A stretch of DNA of 33,181 bases from Bacteroidota bacterium. Lineage in GTDB: Bacteria > Bacteroidota > Bacteroidia > Bacteroidales > VadinHA17. The stretch covers positions 1-33,181 of the forward strand of contig JADFQJ010000026.1 of the NCBI GenBank assembly GCA_022561875.1, given 5' to 3'. The notes under the pieces were generated by a model. The model worked only from the letters and a program-made list of their open reading frames with translations, ran no database searches and was not told where the DNA came from. A program made the translations under genes and the position numbers. How positions within the stretch are numbered: position 1 is the stretch's first letter; the number at the start of each line of letters is the position of its first letter. Positions 33,108 to 33,181 of this stretch are shown one piece after another.

Positions 33108-33181
33108 ATGAAAAAGGGACCTAGCAAAATTGACAGAAGAACTTTTTATTGTAGTGAGTGTGACTATAATGTTCAGGTCTA
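33108..33181 (+). CDS. Start of an unidentified gene, cut by the window end
   Basis: The frame from ATG at 33108 remains open to the edge: MKKGPSKIDRRTFYCSECD and onward. A basic N-terminus is followed by Cys-x2-Cys, which could be half of a zinc ribbon, but with only 24 residues the family cannot be named. TAACTTTA (33095-33102), close to a -7 box, is immediately upstream, which would give an almost leaderless transcript. Confidence 0.45.
   Translation, partial: MKKGPSKIDRRTFYCSECDYNVQV

Overview
The window looks like chromosomal DNA of a Bacteroidota bacterium, probably from the Bacteroidales/Marinilabiliales side. The evidence is an AT-rich sequence, starts without Shine-Dalgarno motifs, several TAnnTTTG -7 boxes, the exbB-exbD-exbD cluster, SPOR and Ycf48-like lipoproteins, a long-form PurF homologue, an NAD/NADP pair of glutamate dehydrogenases and a BspA-type leucine-rich-repeat remnant. 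No close relative can be named from sequence reading alone.

Layout. 1-2.4 kb: the 3' end of a CusA/CzcA-type RND pump and its TolC-like outer membrane partner, separated by a REP-like hairpin. 2.5-6.3 kb: a PurF-like amidotransferase translationally coupled to a decayed pabA on the minus strand, diverging from intact pabB and pabC. 6.4-9.2 kb (minus): SPOR protein, tandem universal stress protein, LEA14-like lipoprotein and YebC. 9.3-15.8 kb: miaB, an outer-membrane barrel, a STAS protein, aspS, tadA, and two unrecognised secreted or membrane proteins. 16.0-23.8 kb: an NAD-type glutamate dehydrogenase in tandem with dprA, a remnant of a phosphate permease, a 1149-residue receiver plus PEP/pyruvate-ATP-grasp protein, and a convergent NADP-type glutamate dehydrogenase. 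23.9-27.7 kb: tatD, tRNA-Ser(GGA), a broken tRNA-Ser 3' end, and the exbB/membrane protein/exbD/exbD operon closed by a strong terminator. 27.8-29.6 kb: typA. 30-33.2 kb: an accessory region with a Ycf48-like lipoprotein, a gutted REP-associated transposase fused end-to-end with a dead leucine-rich-repeat gene, a duplicated terminator element, and a cold-shock gene whose flanks resemble an integron gene cassette.

Most of the core is housekeeping: tRNA modification and charging, folate p-aminobenzoate synthesis, ammonium assimilation and glutamate catabolism, proton-driven energisation of the outer membrane, and DNA uptake processing. The most interesting signals are (i) core-site-like inverted repeats and an attC-like hairpin around the cold-shock gene, (ii) the receiver/ATP-grasp fusion that lacks the phosphohistidine domain of a real PEP synthase and sits between two glutamate dehydrogenases with opposite coenzyme fingerprints, (iii) a tRNA-Ser 3' end split by a 66-nt insert, (iv) a pabA remnant retained as the coupled leader of a PurF-like gene, and (v) three dispersed copies of a promoter/leader-like sequence. 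All functions are inferred from reading the sequence; no database search was run.
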